A stretch of 64,000 bases of DNA from Pseudonocardia parietis (GCF_017876315.1 NZ_JAGINU010000004.1:372001-436000), one strand, 5' to 3'; numbered from the stretch's first letter, positions 41,486 to 50,602 are shown. The notes: a model not told the origin generated them from the sequence alone. Numbers and translations are program-made.

Positions 41486-41851
41486 ATGTCTAACAAGGAG
41501 CCGCCGGGCGTGGCGTCGTCGTGCTGGTCGCCGCTGGTCGGCCAACCGATCTCCCCGGAGCACGCGAGCGAGGTCTCCCGCGTGTTCAAGGCCCTCGGAG
41601 ACCCCGTCCGACTGCGCCTGTTGTCCCTGATCTCCTCCCACGCCGGCGGCGAGGCCTGCGTGTGCGACCTGACCGAGGTCTTCGACCTGTCCGGCCCGAC
41701 GATCTCGCACCACCTCAAGGTGCTGCGCGAGGCCGAGCTGATCACCGGTGAACGCCGCGGCACCTGGATCCACTACCGCGTCGTCCCACAGCGACTCGCC
41801 TCACTGGCCGACCTGCTGATCCCGACCACCGCGGAGGCCGTCGCATCATGA
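41486..41851 (+). CDS. arsR: ArsR arsenic-responsive repressor
   Basis: A 121-residue ArsR protein: VFKALGDPVRLRLLSLISSH, metal loop EACVCDLTEVFDLSGPTISH with the CVCDL signature, recognition helix HHLKVLREAELI and wing RRGTWIHYRVV. SCWSP near the N-terminus adds a Cys. The stop overlaps the acr3 ATG (ATGA). Confidence 0.92.
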   Translation: MSNKEPPGVASSCWSPLVGQPISPEHASEVSRVFKALGDPVRLRLLSLISSHAGGEACVCDLTEVFDLSGPTISHHLKVLREAELITGERRGTWIHYRVVPQRLASLADLLIPTTAEAVAS

Positions 41852-42981
41852 GCACGGAGAACACCACCGGCGCCGCCCAGCAGGCGGCCACCGACCCGAC
41901 CGAGGCCGGCGTCGTCGCCCGCTTGTCCACCCTCGACCGCTTCCTGGCGGTCTGGATCATCGTCGCCATGGTCGCCGGGCTCCTGCTCGGCCGCCTGGTC
42001 CCCGGGCTCGCCCCCGCCCTGGACGCCCTGGCGATCGACGGCATCTCGCTGCCGATCGCGCTCGGCCTGCTGATCATGATGTATCCGGTGCTGGCGAAGG
42101 TCCGCTACGACCGCCTCGACACCGTCACCGGCGACCGCAGGCTCCTGCTCACCTCGCTGGTGCTCAACTGGGTCCTCGGCCCGGCACTGATGTTCGCCCT
42201 GGCCTGGCTGATGCTGCCCGACCTGCCCGAGTACCGGACCGGGCTGATCATCGTCGGGCTCGCCCGCTGCATCGCCATGGTGATCATCTGGAACGACCTG
42301 GCCTGCGGCGACCGCGAGGCCGCCGCCGTGCTGGTCGCGCTGAACTCGGTGTTCCAGGTCGTCATGTTCGGCGTGCTCGGCTGGTTCTACCTGGTCGTGC
42401 TGCCCGGCTGGCTCGGCCTGCCCGTCACCGACGTGTCGTTCTCCACCTGGGACATCGTGAAGTCGGTGCTGGTGTTCCTCGGGATCCCGCTGCTGGCCGG
42501 GTATCTCACGCGCCGGTTCGGCGAGAAGGCCAAGGGCCGGGTCTGGTACGAGGAGAAGTTCATTCCGCGGATCGGGCCGTTCGCGCTCTACGGGCTGCTG
42601 TTCACCATCGTGTTGCTGTTCGCGCTGCAGGGTGAGGCCATCACCTCCCAGCCGTTCGACGTCGCCCGGATCGCGTTGCCGCTGCTGGCTTACTTCGCCC
42701 TGATGTGGGCCGGCTCCTACGCCGTCGGCTGGGCGGTCGGCATGGGCTACGAACGCACCACCACCCTGGCGTTCACCGCCGCGGGCAACAACTTCGAACT
42801 CGCCATCGCGGTCGCGATCGGCACGTTCGGCGTCACCTCCGGCCAGGCGCTGGCCGGGGTCGTCGGGCCACTGATCGAGGTGCCGGTGCTCGTCGCGCTG
42901 GTGTATGTGTCGCTGTGGCTGCGCCGCCGCATGTTCCCCACCACCGACACATCGCTGTCTCGAGCGAGCGAGCCCCGATGA
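41848..42981 (+). CDS. acr3: Acr3 arsenite exporter
   Basis: A 377-residue, ten-TM arsenite permease: LGLLIMMYPVLAKVRYD, the conserved Cys motif GLARCIAMVIIWNDLACGD with the essential Cys in TM4, and AFTAAGNNFELAIAVAIGTFG. It exports arsenite by proton motive force. Coupled to arsR by ATGA. Confidence 0.94.
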   Translation: MSTENTTGAAQQAATDPTEAGVVARLSTLDRFLAVWIIVAMVAGLLLGRLVPGLAPALDALAIDGISLPIALGLLIMMYPVLAKVRYDRLDTVTGDRRLLLTSLVLNWVLGPALMFALAWLMLPDLPEYRTGLIIVGLARCIAMVIIWNDLACGDREAAAVLVALNSVFQVVMFGVLGWFYLVVLPGWLGLPVTDVSFSTWDIVKSVLVFLGIPLLAGYLTRRFGEKAKGRVWYEEKFIPRIGPFALYGLLFTIVLLFALQGEAITSQPFDVARIALPLLAYFALMWAGSYAVGWAVGMGYERTTTLAFTAAGNNFELAIAVAIGTFGVTSGQALAGVVGPLIEVPVLVALVYVSLWLRRRMFPTTDTSLSRASEPR

Positions 42982-43014
42982 GCATCCCCTCTCGCGGCGA
43001 GTAGCGGACATGTC

Positions 43015-43749
43015 ATGGACGCCTTCTCGTCCGACGCCATCCCGGTCGTCGTCGCCATCGCGCGACGGCGCCCGGCGGGCGGTCGCACCCTCGAACACTT
43101 CGCGCTCACCAGCCCACACGCCCGGCTTCACCAGACCGTCGACGAGCTGCGCCGCAGATTCCACGGCATCTTCGGCCCCGAGACGATCGAGGCCGTGGTC
43201 GTGGACGTGTTCACCGAGCTGGCGCTGACCGCCCGCATCACCACCCACCTGCCCGTCCTCGCCGCCCGCTACGCCCGCGAGCGGCTCGCAGCAGCCCGAT
43301 CCCCAGGAGCCACCGTGACCACCGCAGCCGCGGTCCCCGAAGTCCTGTTCGTCTGCGTCCACAACGCCGGGCGCAGCCAGATGGCTGCCGCCCTGCTGGC
43401 CCACCACGCGAACGGCGCCGTCCGGGTCACCTCGGCCGGATCCGCCCCGGCCGACAGCATCAACCCCGCCGTGCGCGAGGTCATGGCCGAGATCGGCCTG
43501 ACCCTCAACACGGAGTTCCCCAAGCGCCTGACCACCGAGGCGATCGAAGCGGCCGACGTCGTGATCACCATGGGCTGTGGTGACGCCTGCCCGGTGTTCC
43601 CCGGCAAGCGCTACCTCGACTGGGAACTGACCGACCCCGCCGGCAAGACCGCTGAGCAGATCCGCCCCATCCGCGACGACATCGACGCCCGGGTACGCCA
43701 CCTACTCGCCGAACTGACCGGTACGTCGACCGAAGCGGCGACGTCGTGA
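43015..43749 (+). CDS. arsC: Arsenate reductase with N-terminal three-helix bundle
   Basis: A 244-residue fusion. Residues about 10-90 are a helical domain (LHQTVDELRRRFHGIFGPETIEA, VVVDVFTELALTARITTHLP) found on actinobacterial ArsC proteins. Residues about 108-240 are a low-molecular-weight phosphatase-type reductase with P-loop FVCVHNAGRSQMAAA and CGDACPVFPG for the later redox cysteines. It likely reduces arsenate using mycothiol or thioredoxin. It lies directly after acr3. Confidence 0.88.
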   Translation: MDAFSSDAIPVVVAIARRRPAGGRTLEHFALTSPHARLHQTVDELRRRFHGIFGPETIEAVVVDVFTELALTARITTHLPVLAARYARERLAAARSPGATVTTAAAVPEVLFVCVHNAGRSQMAAALLAHHANGAVRVTSAGSAPADSINPAVREVMAEIGLTLNTEFPKRLTTEAIEAADVVITMGCGDACPVFPGKRYLDWELTDPAGKTAEQIRPIRDDIDARVRHLLAELTGTSTEAATS

Positions 43750-44168
43750 CCGACCTGCCTGCGGTGCTGTTCGTCTGCGTCCGCAACGGCGGCAAGTCCC
43801 AGATGGCCGCCGGGCTCATGCGCCAGGCCGCCGACGACCGGGTCGAGGTCCATTCTGCCGGCACCGATCCGGGGGAGACGATCAACGCCCTGTCCGCGCA
43901 CGCGCTGGCCGAATCCGGCGCCGACATCAGCGGCGAGTCCCCGAAGTCGATCAATCCCGAGCTGCTCCGGCGCGTCGACCTCGTGGTCACTCTTGGCCGG
44001 GACGCACGAGTCGACGCCGGCGACACCGAGGTCCGCAACTGGGACACCGACGAGCCCTCCGCCCGCGGGATCGAGGGACTCGACCGCATGCGCCTGATCC
44101 GTGACGACATCGCCGCCCGGGTCGACGACCTGCTCGCCGAACTGACCGGCCCGAGCCCGAACCCGTGA
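43746..44168 (+). CDS. Second arsenate reductase/LMW-phosphatase-like protein
   Basis: A 140-residue protein with P-loop FVCVRNGGKSQMAAGLM and catalytic RDARVDAGDTE region. It lacks the second Cys pair of classical ArsC and has Asp in DDIAARVDDLL. Mycothiol-dependent ArsC (ArsC1/2 of corynebacteria) has a single active-site Cys, so this may be that type. GTG overlaps the upstream stop by 4 bp. Confidence 0.8.
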   Translation: MTDLPAVLFVCVRNGGKSQMAAGLMRQAADDRVEVHSAGTDPGETINALSAHALAESGADISGESPKSINPELLRRVDLVVTLGRDARVDAGDTEVRNWDTDEPSARGIEGLDRMRLIRDDIAARVDDLLAELTGPSPNP

Positions 44169-45271
44169 CCCGTACCCCTGACACCGCCGATCGCGACCTG
44201 CCCGTGGTCGTGATCGGCGGTGGCCAGGCCGGCCTCGCCGCGGGCTACTACCTGCGCCGCGCGCAGGTCCCGTTCGTCATCCTCGATGCCCAGACCGGGC
44301 CCGGCGGCGCCTGGCGACACGGCTGGGACTCGCTGCGCCTGTTCTCCCCCGCGCGCTACAGCCCCCTGCCCGGGTGGTGGATGCCCGACCAGCCCGCAGA
44401 GCCCTTCCCGACCGCCGGACACGTCCGCACCTACCTCGACGACTACGAGCGGCGTTACGCACTCGACGTCCGCCGCCCCATCGACGTCACCGCCGTACAG
44501 GCCTACCCGGACCACCTGGCCGTCAGCACCGCACAGAGCACCTGGCGCGCCCGGGCGGTCATCAGCGCCACCGGCACCTGGCGCTGCCCGCACGTCCCAG
44601 AGCTACCCGGCCGCGCCGAGTTCACCGGCCGCCAGATCCACACCGTCAACTACCACCGGCCCCACCCCTTCCGAGGTCAGCGCGTCGGCGTGGTCGGTGG
44701 CGCGAACTCCGCCGCGCAGATCCTCGCCGAGGTCTCCACCGTTGCGACGACGCACTGGTTCACCCTGGCCCCACCGCGATTCCTGCCCGACGATGTCGAC
44801 GGCCGCGTCCTGTTCGACGTCGCCACCCAACGCGAACTCGCCCAGCGCCAGGGGCACCCGGACACCGGCGGGGTCGCCGCGCTCGGCGACATCGTCATGA
44901 TCCCCAGCGTCAAGGCCGCCCGCGACCGCGGTGTGCTGCGGACCGAGCCCATGTTCGACCGGCTGACCGCCACCGGCGTCGCCCGCGACAACGGCACGAT
45001 CACCGACCTCGACGCCATCATCTGGTGCACCGGCTTCCGCCCAGCCATCGACCACCTCGCCCCGCTCGGCCTCAGCACCGACACGCACGGGGACCCCCGC
45101 ACCGACGGCACCCGCAGCATCGACGAACCCCGCCTGCACCTGCTCGGCTACGGCGACTGGACCGGCGCGGCCGCAGCAACCCTGATCGGAGCGGGGCGAA
45201 CGGCCCGCACGTGCGTAGAACAGATCATCGGCCGACCCGCTCGTAGCCTCGAGTCGAATCGTGCTCGGTGA
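44165..45271 (+). CDS. ArsO-type flavin monooxygenase
   Basis: A 368-residue flavoprotein: FAD motif VVVIGGGQAGLAAGYYLRRA, LFSPARYSPLPGWWMP loop, NADPH motif RVGVVGGANSAAQILAEV, and IIWCTGFRPAIDHLAPL. It is a paralogue of the protein at 30052 and ends the arsR-acr3-arsC-arsC operon, starting GTG overlapping the stop (GTGA). Oxidation of arsenite or a methylarsenite is the expected role. Confidence 0.83.
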   Translation: MTRTPDTADRDLPVVVIGGGQAGLAAGYYLRRAQVPFVILDAQTGPGGAWRHGWDSLRLFSPARYSPLPGWWMPDQPAEPFPTAGHVRTYLDDYERRYALDVRRPIDVTAVQAYPDHLAVSTAQSTWRARAVISATGTWRCPHVPELPGRAEFTGRQIHTVNYHRPHPFRGQRVGVVGGANSAAQILAEVSTVATTHWFTLAPPRFLPDDVDGRVLFDVATQRELAQRQGHPDTGGVAALGDIVMIPSVKAARDRGVLRTEPMFDRLTATGVARDNGTITDLDAIIWCTGFRPAIDHLAPLGLSTDTHGDPRTDGTRSIDEPRLHLLGYGDWTGAAAATLIGAGRTARTCVEQIIGRPARSLESNRAR

Positions 45272-45314
45272 GGTCGCGCCGTTGAGAAACGGGCTCGTTG
45301 CGGCGGGGGCGCGC

Positions 45315-45713
45315 TCACTCGGCTCTCGCCGGATTGGCGATGCGGAGGCGGCGGATTTCACCATGTGCGGCTTCGAGCCGACTGGTCAGGTCGTGGACCT
45401 CGGCTCGAAGCTGGGTGTTGCGGCGGGTGAGCGCCTCCAGACGTGTTTGGAGCGAGTCGATGGTGGCGGGCTGCGGGCCGGTCCGGGTCGGCGCCGGTCG
45501 TCGTTGCTGCATCTGACCAATGGCCGTGACCAGGTCGGTCTGGGTGTAGAGCCAGGAGCGGGAGACTCCGGCGGCGCGCGCGATCTCAACCATGGTCGGG
45601 CGGGTGCCAGCACGCGCAGCCGCCGCGATGGCCATCTCGGCTCGGTCGCGAGCCTCAGCGGCGCGGCGACGGGAGGCCTCGAGGAGGTATCGGGTGTTGT
45701 CAGCCGGCGGCAT
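45315..45713 (-). CDS. tnpC: TnpC-like transposon protein (DUF6262)
   Basis: A 132-residue protein: an N-terminal helix (YLLEASRRRAAEARDRAEMA), a helix-turn-helix-like segment (TMVEIARAAGVSRSWLYTQ), and a C-terminal coiled coil (IDSLQTRLEALTRRNTQLRA). This is the DUF6262/TnpC pattern that follows tnpB in Tn554-type elements, where it raises transposition frequency and orientation bias. Its start overlaps tnpB by 14 bp. Confidence 0.82.
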   Translation of the reverse strand: MPPADNTRYLLEASRRRAAEARDRAEMAIAAAARAGTRPTMVEIARAAGVSRSWLYTQTDLVTAIGQMQQRRPAPTRTGPQPATIDSLQTRLEALTRRNTQLRAEVHDLTSRLEAAHGEIRRLRIANPARAE

Positions 45714-48009
45714 CCTTCTCCCGTCGTCCCCCGACCACGATCTCGCTGTCCGAAGCCTGCTCGAGAACGGTGATGAGCTTGTCGAGCTTCGCGGTCGTGC
45801 GGCGATTCTTCTCGGCGATCCTTGCCAGGCCGGCCTGCTCGGCGTCAGCAATCTGCTGTCGGGAGTCGTCGCGCTGGCGGCGGTGCTGGGCGAGGAACTC
45901 CGGGGTGGTGATGAAGAACCGGCAGTCCAGGCAGGGGTTGGCGTACTCGCAATCGGTCTGTACCGGGGCACCGCAGTAGCCGTTCGGGAGGGAGACCTTG
46001 GCTCTGACCAGGCTCAGCCGCATCCAATCGGCGTCTGCGAGCGGGTGCTCGGGGGCGACCGTAACTGGGTCACCTTCGGCGTTGACCTTCGTCGCAGCTT
46101 CCCAGCGCCGTCGGCGGGTCACGTTGGTCAGCCGCGCGTAGCGGGCCGTCATCGCCGGGGACATGTGGTCAAGCAGGTCTTGAACCACCGACTGCGGGAC
46201 GTCCCGATTGATCAACCGGGTGGCCAGGGTATGCCGGAACTGGTGCGCGGTGACGCGTGCCGGTGCGCCGTGCTCGTCGACCAGCTCGATCTCGCGCAGC
46301 CAGGTATCGAGATGGCGGCGCCAAGTGGAGGCGTGCAGCGGCTTGTTGCCGTCCAGGTTGACCTGGTAACGAGTGAACAGGTACCGGCAACCCTGCGGCC
46401 ACCGCCGCTGCTGGGCGCGTTGCTGGACGGCGATGTGGTCGGCGAGCTCGGTGCTGATCGGAAAGAATTCAACCCTTCCGTGGATCTTGTGATTGACCCA
46501 GGCCAGATAGGGGGCATCGTTGTGGTCGCGGACCACGCAGTCCAGCGGAAGCTTGCAGGCATCGCTCAGCCGCAGCCCGCACTGGATCAGGATCATCAGC
46601 ACGAGCCGACCGTCGTCGGTGGGGAACCGTGCCAAGTGCGCCGGGTCCTCAAGCTGGCGCATCACGTGCTCGGGCAGAGCCCGCGGCCGCGGGGGCGGGA
46701 GCCGAGGCATGTCACCGTCGTAAACGGCGGCGTTGCGCGGGATCTGTGAACACCAGTCGTGGCGGGCGACGTCGCGCAGGAACACCCCGATCTGGTTGAT
46801 CCGCTTGGCGCGACTGGTCGGATTCGAGTGGACCAGCGCCAACGCCGCGAACCAGGATTCCAGCACGGGGCGAGTCAGGTGCTCCGGACCGGCGCCCGCC
46901 CCAGCGGTGCGGCGCAGATGTTCACCCAGCATCGTGCAGGCCCGCAGGGTATTCGCCACGCCTTGGGCGGTGTTGCCGCGCGACAGCCGCCAGCGAGCCC
47001 ATCGTTTGGTGATCTCACGCAGCCACCCCGGTTCGATTCGGGAGAAGTCGATGCGCCGCTGGTTGCCGGCGAGGCCGAGCACGCGCAGGTCCCAGACAGT
47101 GCGCGGGTACTGCTGCTGCCACGGATCGACTCCGGCCAGAGTCCGCAGCGCAGCGCAGGTGTCGAGGAGAAACGACTGGTAGCCGCTGCCGACCGAGTTG
47201 GGCCGCAGCGTGTAGGCGTGCCAGCGCTCGTCGTCCCAGTCCAGCAGGCTACCGACCCCGGCCCGGCGGATCAGTCTTACCGCCGTGGTCACATGAATCG
47301 CCCGGGTGACCCGACTGGCGGTGTCATGACGGCACTGCAGCCCGTACTGGACCTCCAGCCGCAGCCTTGGTTCCAGCCCGCGGAGGTCGACCCGCGGGTC
47401 CTGACTGTGGGCCAGCTCGGAGAACCATGCGTGCGGTTCCGGACGTCCGGCGTGGATCCAGCGGCGCCGGTGTGCCGCGCAGAATGTAGTGGTCGAATCG
47501 GACCAGCGGGGACAGGCGGGAAACCGGCAGCCGGTTTCGTTCACCAGGGACGGTGCCGGCTGGTTGGCGCACCAGCTGTCCCAGTCCGGGCGGCCCGCAC
47601 TGTCCCATGCGGTGGCATGTCGAACACAGAGGCGGTTACGGCGGTGCGCGCGATTGCAGCCGCCCACCGCGCAGGCCGGCACCGCGGGCACCTCGGCGCG
47701 CAGGCGTTGCTCGGCAGGCTCAAGCCACGTCGCCAGATCCGGGCGTCCCGCCTCTCGCCACCATGCGTGGTGCCGTTGACACAGGCCGATCCGTGTCCGG
47801 CGGACCGCGGCCGGGCAGGACGGCAGCGCGCATCTGCCGGTGAAGAACACCGCGCTGTCCGGGTCGGGGATGAAGGTGTCGTTGCGGAACTCTGGGCGCA
47901 CCGCGCTCAGCAGCCGCTCCAGCAGGATCCCGGTCCCAGGACGACCAGCGTCGACCTCACTGGCTCCGATGCCCCCGGCTGCGTTGCCGCCGGGCATGGT
48001 CTTGCTCAC
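45700..48009 (-). CDS. tnpB: TnpB tyrosine recombinase of Tn554 type
   Basis: A 769-residue protein. The long N-terminal half has Cys/His pairs typical of the large Tn554 recombinase. The C-terminal catalytic domain has LILIQCGLRLSDACKLPLD (box I Arg), AHQFRHTLATRLI (HxxR), LLDHMSPAMTARYARL (His and nucleophile Tyr). After it a Cys cluster follows (YCGAPVQTDCEYANPCLDC). GTG 48009 overlaps the tnpA stop by 4 bp. It appears intact, unlike tnpA. Confidence 0.88.
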   Translation of the reverse strand: MSKTMPGGNAAGGIGASEVDAGRPGTGILLERLLSAVRPEFRNDTFIPDPDSAVFFTGRCALPSCPAAVRRTRIGLCQRHHAWWREAGRPDLATWLEPAEQRLRAEVPAVPACAVGGCNRAHRRNRLCVRHATAWDSAGRPDWDSWCANQPAPSLVNETGCRFPACPRWSDSTTTFCAAHRRRWIHAGRPEPHAWFSELAHSQDPRVDLRGLEPRLRLEVQYGLQCRHDTASRVTRAIHVTTAVRLIRRAGVGSLLDWDDERWHAYTLRPNSVGSGYQSFLLDTCAALRTLAGVDPWQQQYPRTVWDLRVLGLAGNQRRIDFSRIEPGWLREITKRWARWRLSRGNTAQGVANTLRACTMLGEHLRRTAGAGAGPEHLTRPVLESWFAALALVHSNPTSRAKRINQIGVFLRDVARHDWCSQIPRNAAVYDGDMPRLPPPRPRALPEHVMRQLEDPAHLARFPTDDGRLVLMILIQCGLRLSDACKLPLDCVVRDHNDAPYLAWVNHKIHGRVEFFPISTELADHIAVQQRAQQRRWPQGCRYLFTRYQVNLDGNKPLHASTWRRHLDTWLREIELVDEHGAPARVTAHQFRHTLATRLINRDVPQSVVQDLLDHMSPAMTARYARLTNVTRRRRWEAATKVNAEGDPVTVAPEHPLADADWMRLSLVRAKVSLPNGYCGAPVQTDCEYANPCLDCRFFITTPEFLAQHRRQRDDSRQQIADAEQAGLARIAEKNRRTTAKLDKLITVLEQASDSEIVVGGRREKDAAG

Positions 48010-48217
48010 TCGTAGCCTCCCGGTCCCGCCCATCCCTCGGGGGCTCCCCCTGTGTTGGTGGCCTCGGGGGCACTGTTGTCCAGCGCGCCTGCCGCGACCA
48101 GGAGCGCCCGATGGTCCTCGACACTGAGATGGGAGTAGGCCGCGGTGGTGGTCTGGGCGTCAGCATGCCCGAGCAAATCAGCGACGACATGTACCTGGAC
48201 ACCGCGGCGCAGCAGGG
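48006..48217 (-). pseudogene. tnpA: tnpA, C-terminal fragment after IS insertion
   Basis: Reads LLRRGVQVHVVADLLGHADA, then QTTTAAYSHLSVEDH, with the box II His and the nucleophile Tyr, then ends ...GGYE at 48006. When the IS3-family element and one GGG copy are removed it joins in frame to the N-terminal fragment. The piece is cut off from its promoter and catalytic partner residues. Confidence 0.85.
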
Positions 48218-48243
48218 TGAGCTTCCCCCGCTTCGCCGGAGTC
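48218..48243. repeat. IS3 left terminal inverted repeat
   Basis: TGAGCTTCCCCCGCTTCGCC followed by GGAGTC; matches the right repeat at 49498-49523 in 21 of 26 positions. Confidence 0.8.
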
Positions 48244-48288
48244 TTCGAAGACTGGTCCCATCGTGAGGGACTGGGAAGGAAGGCTCTG

Positions 48289-48600
48289 TTGGCAGCACCG
48301 AGGAAGTACCCCGATGAGCTGCGGGAACGGGCGGTTCGGCTGTATCGACAGTCCGAGCCGCGGCCGTCGTTCAAACGGCTGGCCGAGCAGCTCAACGTGC
48401 ACCCCGAGGCCTTGCGGAACTGGGTCCGCCAGGCCGAGGCCGACGCCGGCGAACGGCATGACCGCCCAAGCACTGACATGGTTGAGGAGAACCGCAGGTT
48501 GGCGGCCGAGAACGCTGAGCTGCGGCGGGTCAACGAGGTCCTGCGCGCGGCGAGTGCGTATTTCGCCAGCGAGATCGGCCCGACCCGGAGGTGGTCATGA
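48289..48600 (+). CDS. IS3-family OrfA (transposase N-terminal protein)
   Basis: A 103-residue protein: helix-turn-helix (DELRERAVRLYRQSEPRPSF, KRLAEQLNVHPEALRNWVRQ) then a leucine-zipper-like coiled coil (MVEENRRLAAENAELRRVNE). TTG 48289 with GGAAGG is the likely start. The stop overlaps the orfB ATG (ATGA), so OrfB is made by re-initiation rather than by a -1 shift. Confidence 0.82.
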   Translation: MAAPRKYPDELRERAVRLYRQSEPRPSFKRLAEQLNVHPEALRNWVRQAEADAGERHDRPSTDMVEENRRLAAENAELRRVNEVLRAASAYFASEIGPTRRWS

Positions 48601-49493
48601 GCTTCATCGACACTCATGGCTTCCCGGCCGGTCTCGTACTGCGGGTCCTGGGCATCCCGGAGTCCACCTTCTACGACTGGCGGGCCCGCCAGGCCGCCCC
48701 GAGCCGGCGCGAGCTCGACGACGCGGCGCTGCTCGAGCAGATCGTCAAGGTGCGCAGCGTCAGCGAGTTCGCCGCCACCTACGGCTCGCCGCGGGTGTGG
48801 CTGGAGCTGCGTCGCCAGGGCGTGCGGGTCGGGCGCAAGCGCATCGAGCGGATCATGCGTGAGCACGGGTTGCAGGGCGCGCACCTGCGCCGGGGCTGGC
48901 GCCACGGCTCGACCCGGCAGGACCCGAACCACACCGCCGCCCCGGACCGGGTCGAGCGCGACTTCCGGGCCGACGCGCCGAACCGGCTCTGGGTCGCTGA
49001 CCTGACGCGGCTGGTCACCGGCGAGGGCGTGCTGTGGCTGGCCTCGGTGCGCGACGCGTTCGCCAACCGGGTCGTCGGCTGGGCCACCGGTGAGCGGGCG
49101 ACCACCGCGCTGGTGCTCACCGCCCTGGATCATGCGCTGCGCTCCCGATCGGCGCGCTCCGGCGAGTTGATCTTCCATAGCGACAAGGGCGCCCAGTACA
49201 CGGCGCTGCGGTTCACCCAGCGCCTGGTCGACTCCGGTGTCGCACCCTCGACCGGGTCCACAGGCGACAGCTACGACAACGCCCTCGCGGAGAACCTGTG
49301 GTCCACGCTCAAGATCGAACTCGTGTACTGGCCGGGTACGACGTTCGCCACCCGCGCCGAGGCCGAGCACGCCCTGCTGCGCTACATAGACGGCTGGTAC
49401 AACCCCCGCCGGATCCAGGCCGGGCTCGGCGGGCTCTCACCTGACGAGTACGAGGACGCCTACGATCGCGGCCAGCGCGACGATCACAGATAA
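48597..49493 (+). CDS. IS3-family OrfB transposase (DDE)
   Basis: A 298-residue integrase-core protein: HTH_21-like IERIMREHGLQGAHLRRGW, then rve domain with the DDE triad in WVADLTRL, FHSDKGAQYTA and NALAENLWSTLKIELVYW, and C-terminal WYNPRRIQAGLGGLSPDEYE. It is full-length and appears active. Confidence 0.9.
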   Translation: MSFIDTHGFPAGLVLRVLGIPESTFYDWRARQAAPSRRELDDAALLEQIVKVRSVSEFAATYGSPRVWLELRRQGVRVGRKRIERIMREHGLQGAHLRRGWRHGSTRQDPNHTAAPDRVERDFRADAPNRLWVADLTRLVTGEGVLWLASVRDAFANRVVGWATGERATTALVLTALDHALRSRSARSGELIFHSDKGAQYTALRFTQRLVDSGVAPSTGSTGDSYDNALAENLWSTLKIELVYWPGTTFATRAEAEHALLRYIDGWYNPRRIQAGLGGLSPDEYEDAYDRGQRDDHR

Positions 49494-49497
49494 CCCG

Positions 49498-49523
49498 GAC
49501 TCCGCGAAACCGGGGGAACCTCA
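49498..49523. repeat. IS3 right terminal inverted repeat
   Basis: Reverse complement begins TGAGGTTCCCCCGGTTTCGC followed by GGAGTC. Bounded on the right by GGG of the target duplication. Confidence 0.8.
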
Positions 49524-50556
49524 GGGCGGTTGCGTAGGTGTGCCTGGCCACGTGTGGGGTGAAGAAGTCCAATCCGGTTCGGACGCGCAACTGCCGGACC
49601 AGCCGGTAGACGTTCGCCGCCGTCATCGGTGCTCCCACCACGGGCGCGAACAGGTTGACGAATACGTAGTCGCAGTCTCGCGGCCCGTACTCCAGCTCCA
49701 TGTAGTCGGCGTAGAGGTCGAACAGCGAGGTGGGCACCGGCACACGGCGCCACTTGAGGCCCTTGACCCGAGCCTGGTTGACGTTGTCCTCCCGCGGCAC
49801 GACCTCTACGTCCCCGGCCCGCAGGTGAAGATCGGCGTGCCGTAGCCCGAGCGCTTCGCCCAGGCGAAGCCCCGATTCCACCAGCAGCCGGATCAGGAAC
49901 CGGTCCCGCGTCCGGTCACACGCCTCCACCAACGCCTTGACCTGCAGCTCGGTCAACGTCTTCGGGGGCTTCCGCGGCGCGTGCACCCGCAGCGGGCTGA
50001 ACGCCTGCTCACCGCGCCGCCCTCGACGAAGGTGGGCCAGCATCGGGACCTGCGGCCCAAGCCCGCGCCCACCGATCTGCTCCCCCAACAGCGGCGCAAC
50101 AGCCGCATCCCGGCGGGAATGGAACCGGTAGAACGCCGCGACGGCTGCGCGCTTGCGCAGCAGTGTCGCCGGGGCCAACGCCGCCGGGACGCCCGGCAGC
50201 ACGAACACATCCTCTCTCCGCGCCTGACGGGGGCGGCGCAGCCAGTCGAAGAACTGCGCGAGCTGCTCCAGGCTCACCTGCGCGAACTCCAAGCCGCGTT
50301 GGTCGAGCCACTGGAAATAGTCCCGCAGGTCATGGGCATAGCCGGCGATCGTGTTCGGCGACAATCGCCTCACCAGCGTCGCGTGGGCGAGGAAGTCCTC
50401 GACCGGGACCACCGGGAGCCCGTCGAGATCGACGACCGTGTACGAGCGCGCGCTCTCCCCCGACGACAGCCGCTGCACCCGCAACCCCACCACCCGCTTC
50501 CCACGACATGGACACTGCTGCCGTGGGTGTCCGTGTAGCACGAACTGCTTCCCCAC
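49524..50556 (-). pseudogene. tnpA: tnpA, N-terminal fragment before IS insertion
   Basis: A tyrosine recombinase: SAM-like N-terminal domain (SPNTIAGYAHDLRDYFQWL), catalytic Arg in LLVESGLRLGEALGLRHADL, then FFTPHVARHTYATAL, where it is cut by the IS. The start may be GTG 50556 or GTG 50493 (GGGAAG upstream). It is the first gene at the right transposon end, in the Tn554 order tnpA-tnpB-tnpC. Confidence 0.85.
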
Positions 50557-50594
50557 TGCCCGCGAGTTGGACGTCGTGGACAGGTTGCGAGTGG

Positions 50595-50602
50595 ATCAAG
50601 AT
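50595..50602. repeat. Right terminal inverted repeat of the transposon
   Basis: ATCAAGAT, reverse complement of ATCTTGAT at the left end (29871-29878), next to core ATTTCG (50601-50606). Confidence 0.55.

Larger units (their letters stand above)
48218..49523 (+). mobile_element. IS3-family insertion sequence (1,306 bp) inside tnpA
   Basis: Terminal inverted repeats start TGAGCTTCCCCCG (left) and TGAGGTTCCCCCG (right, reverse complement), 21 of 26 matching. GGG flanks both ends as a 3-bp target duplication. It holds overlapping orfA and orfB with a DDE integrase domain. Deleting it rebuilds the TnpA catalytic region perfectly, so the insertion is recent and precise. Confidence 0.9.

Noticed and set aside
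41773..43701. 642-residue minus-strand frame opposite acr3 and arsC
   Set aside because: Antisense shadow of well-supported genes; composition not protein-like.
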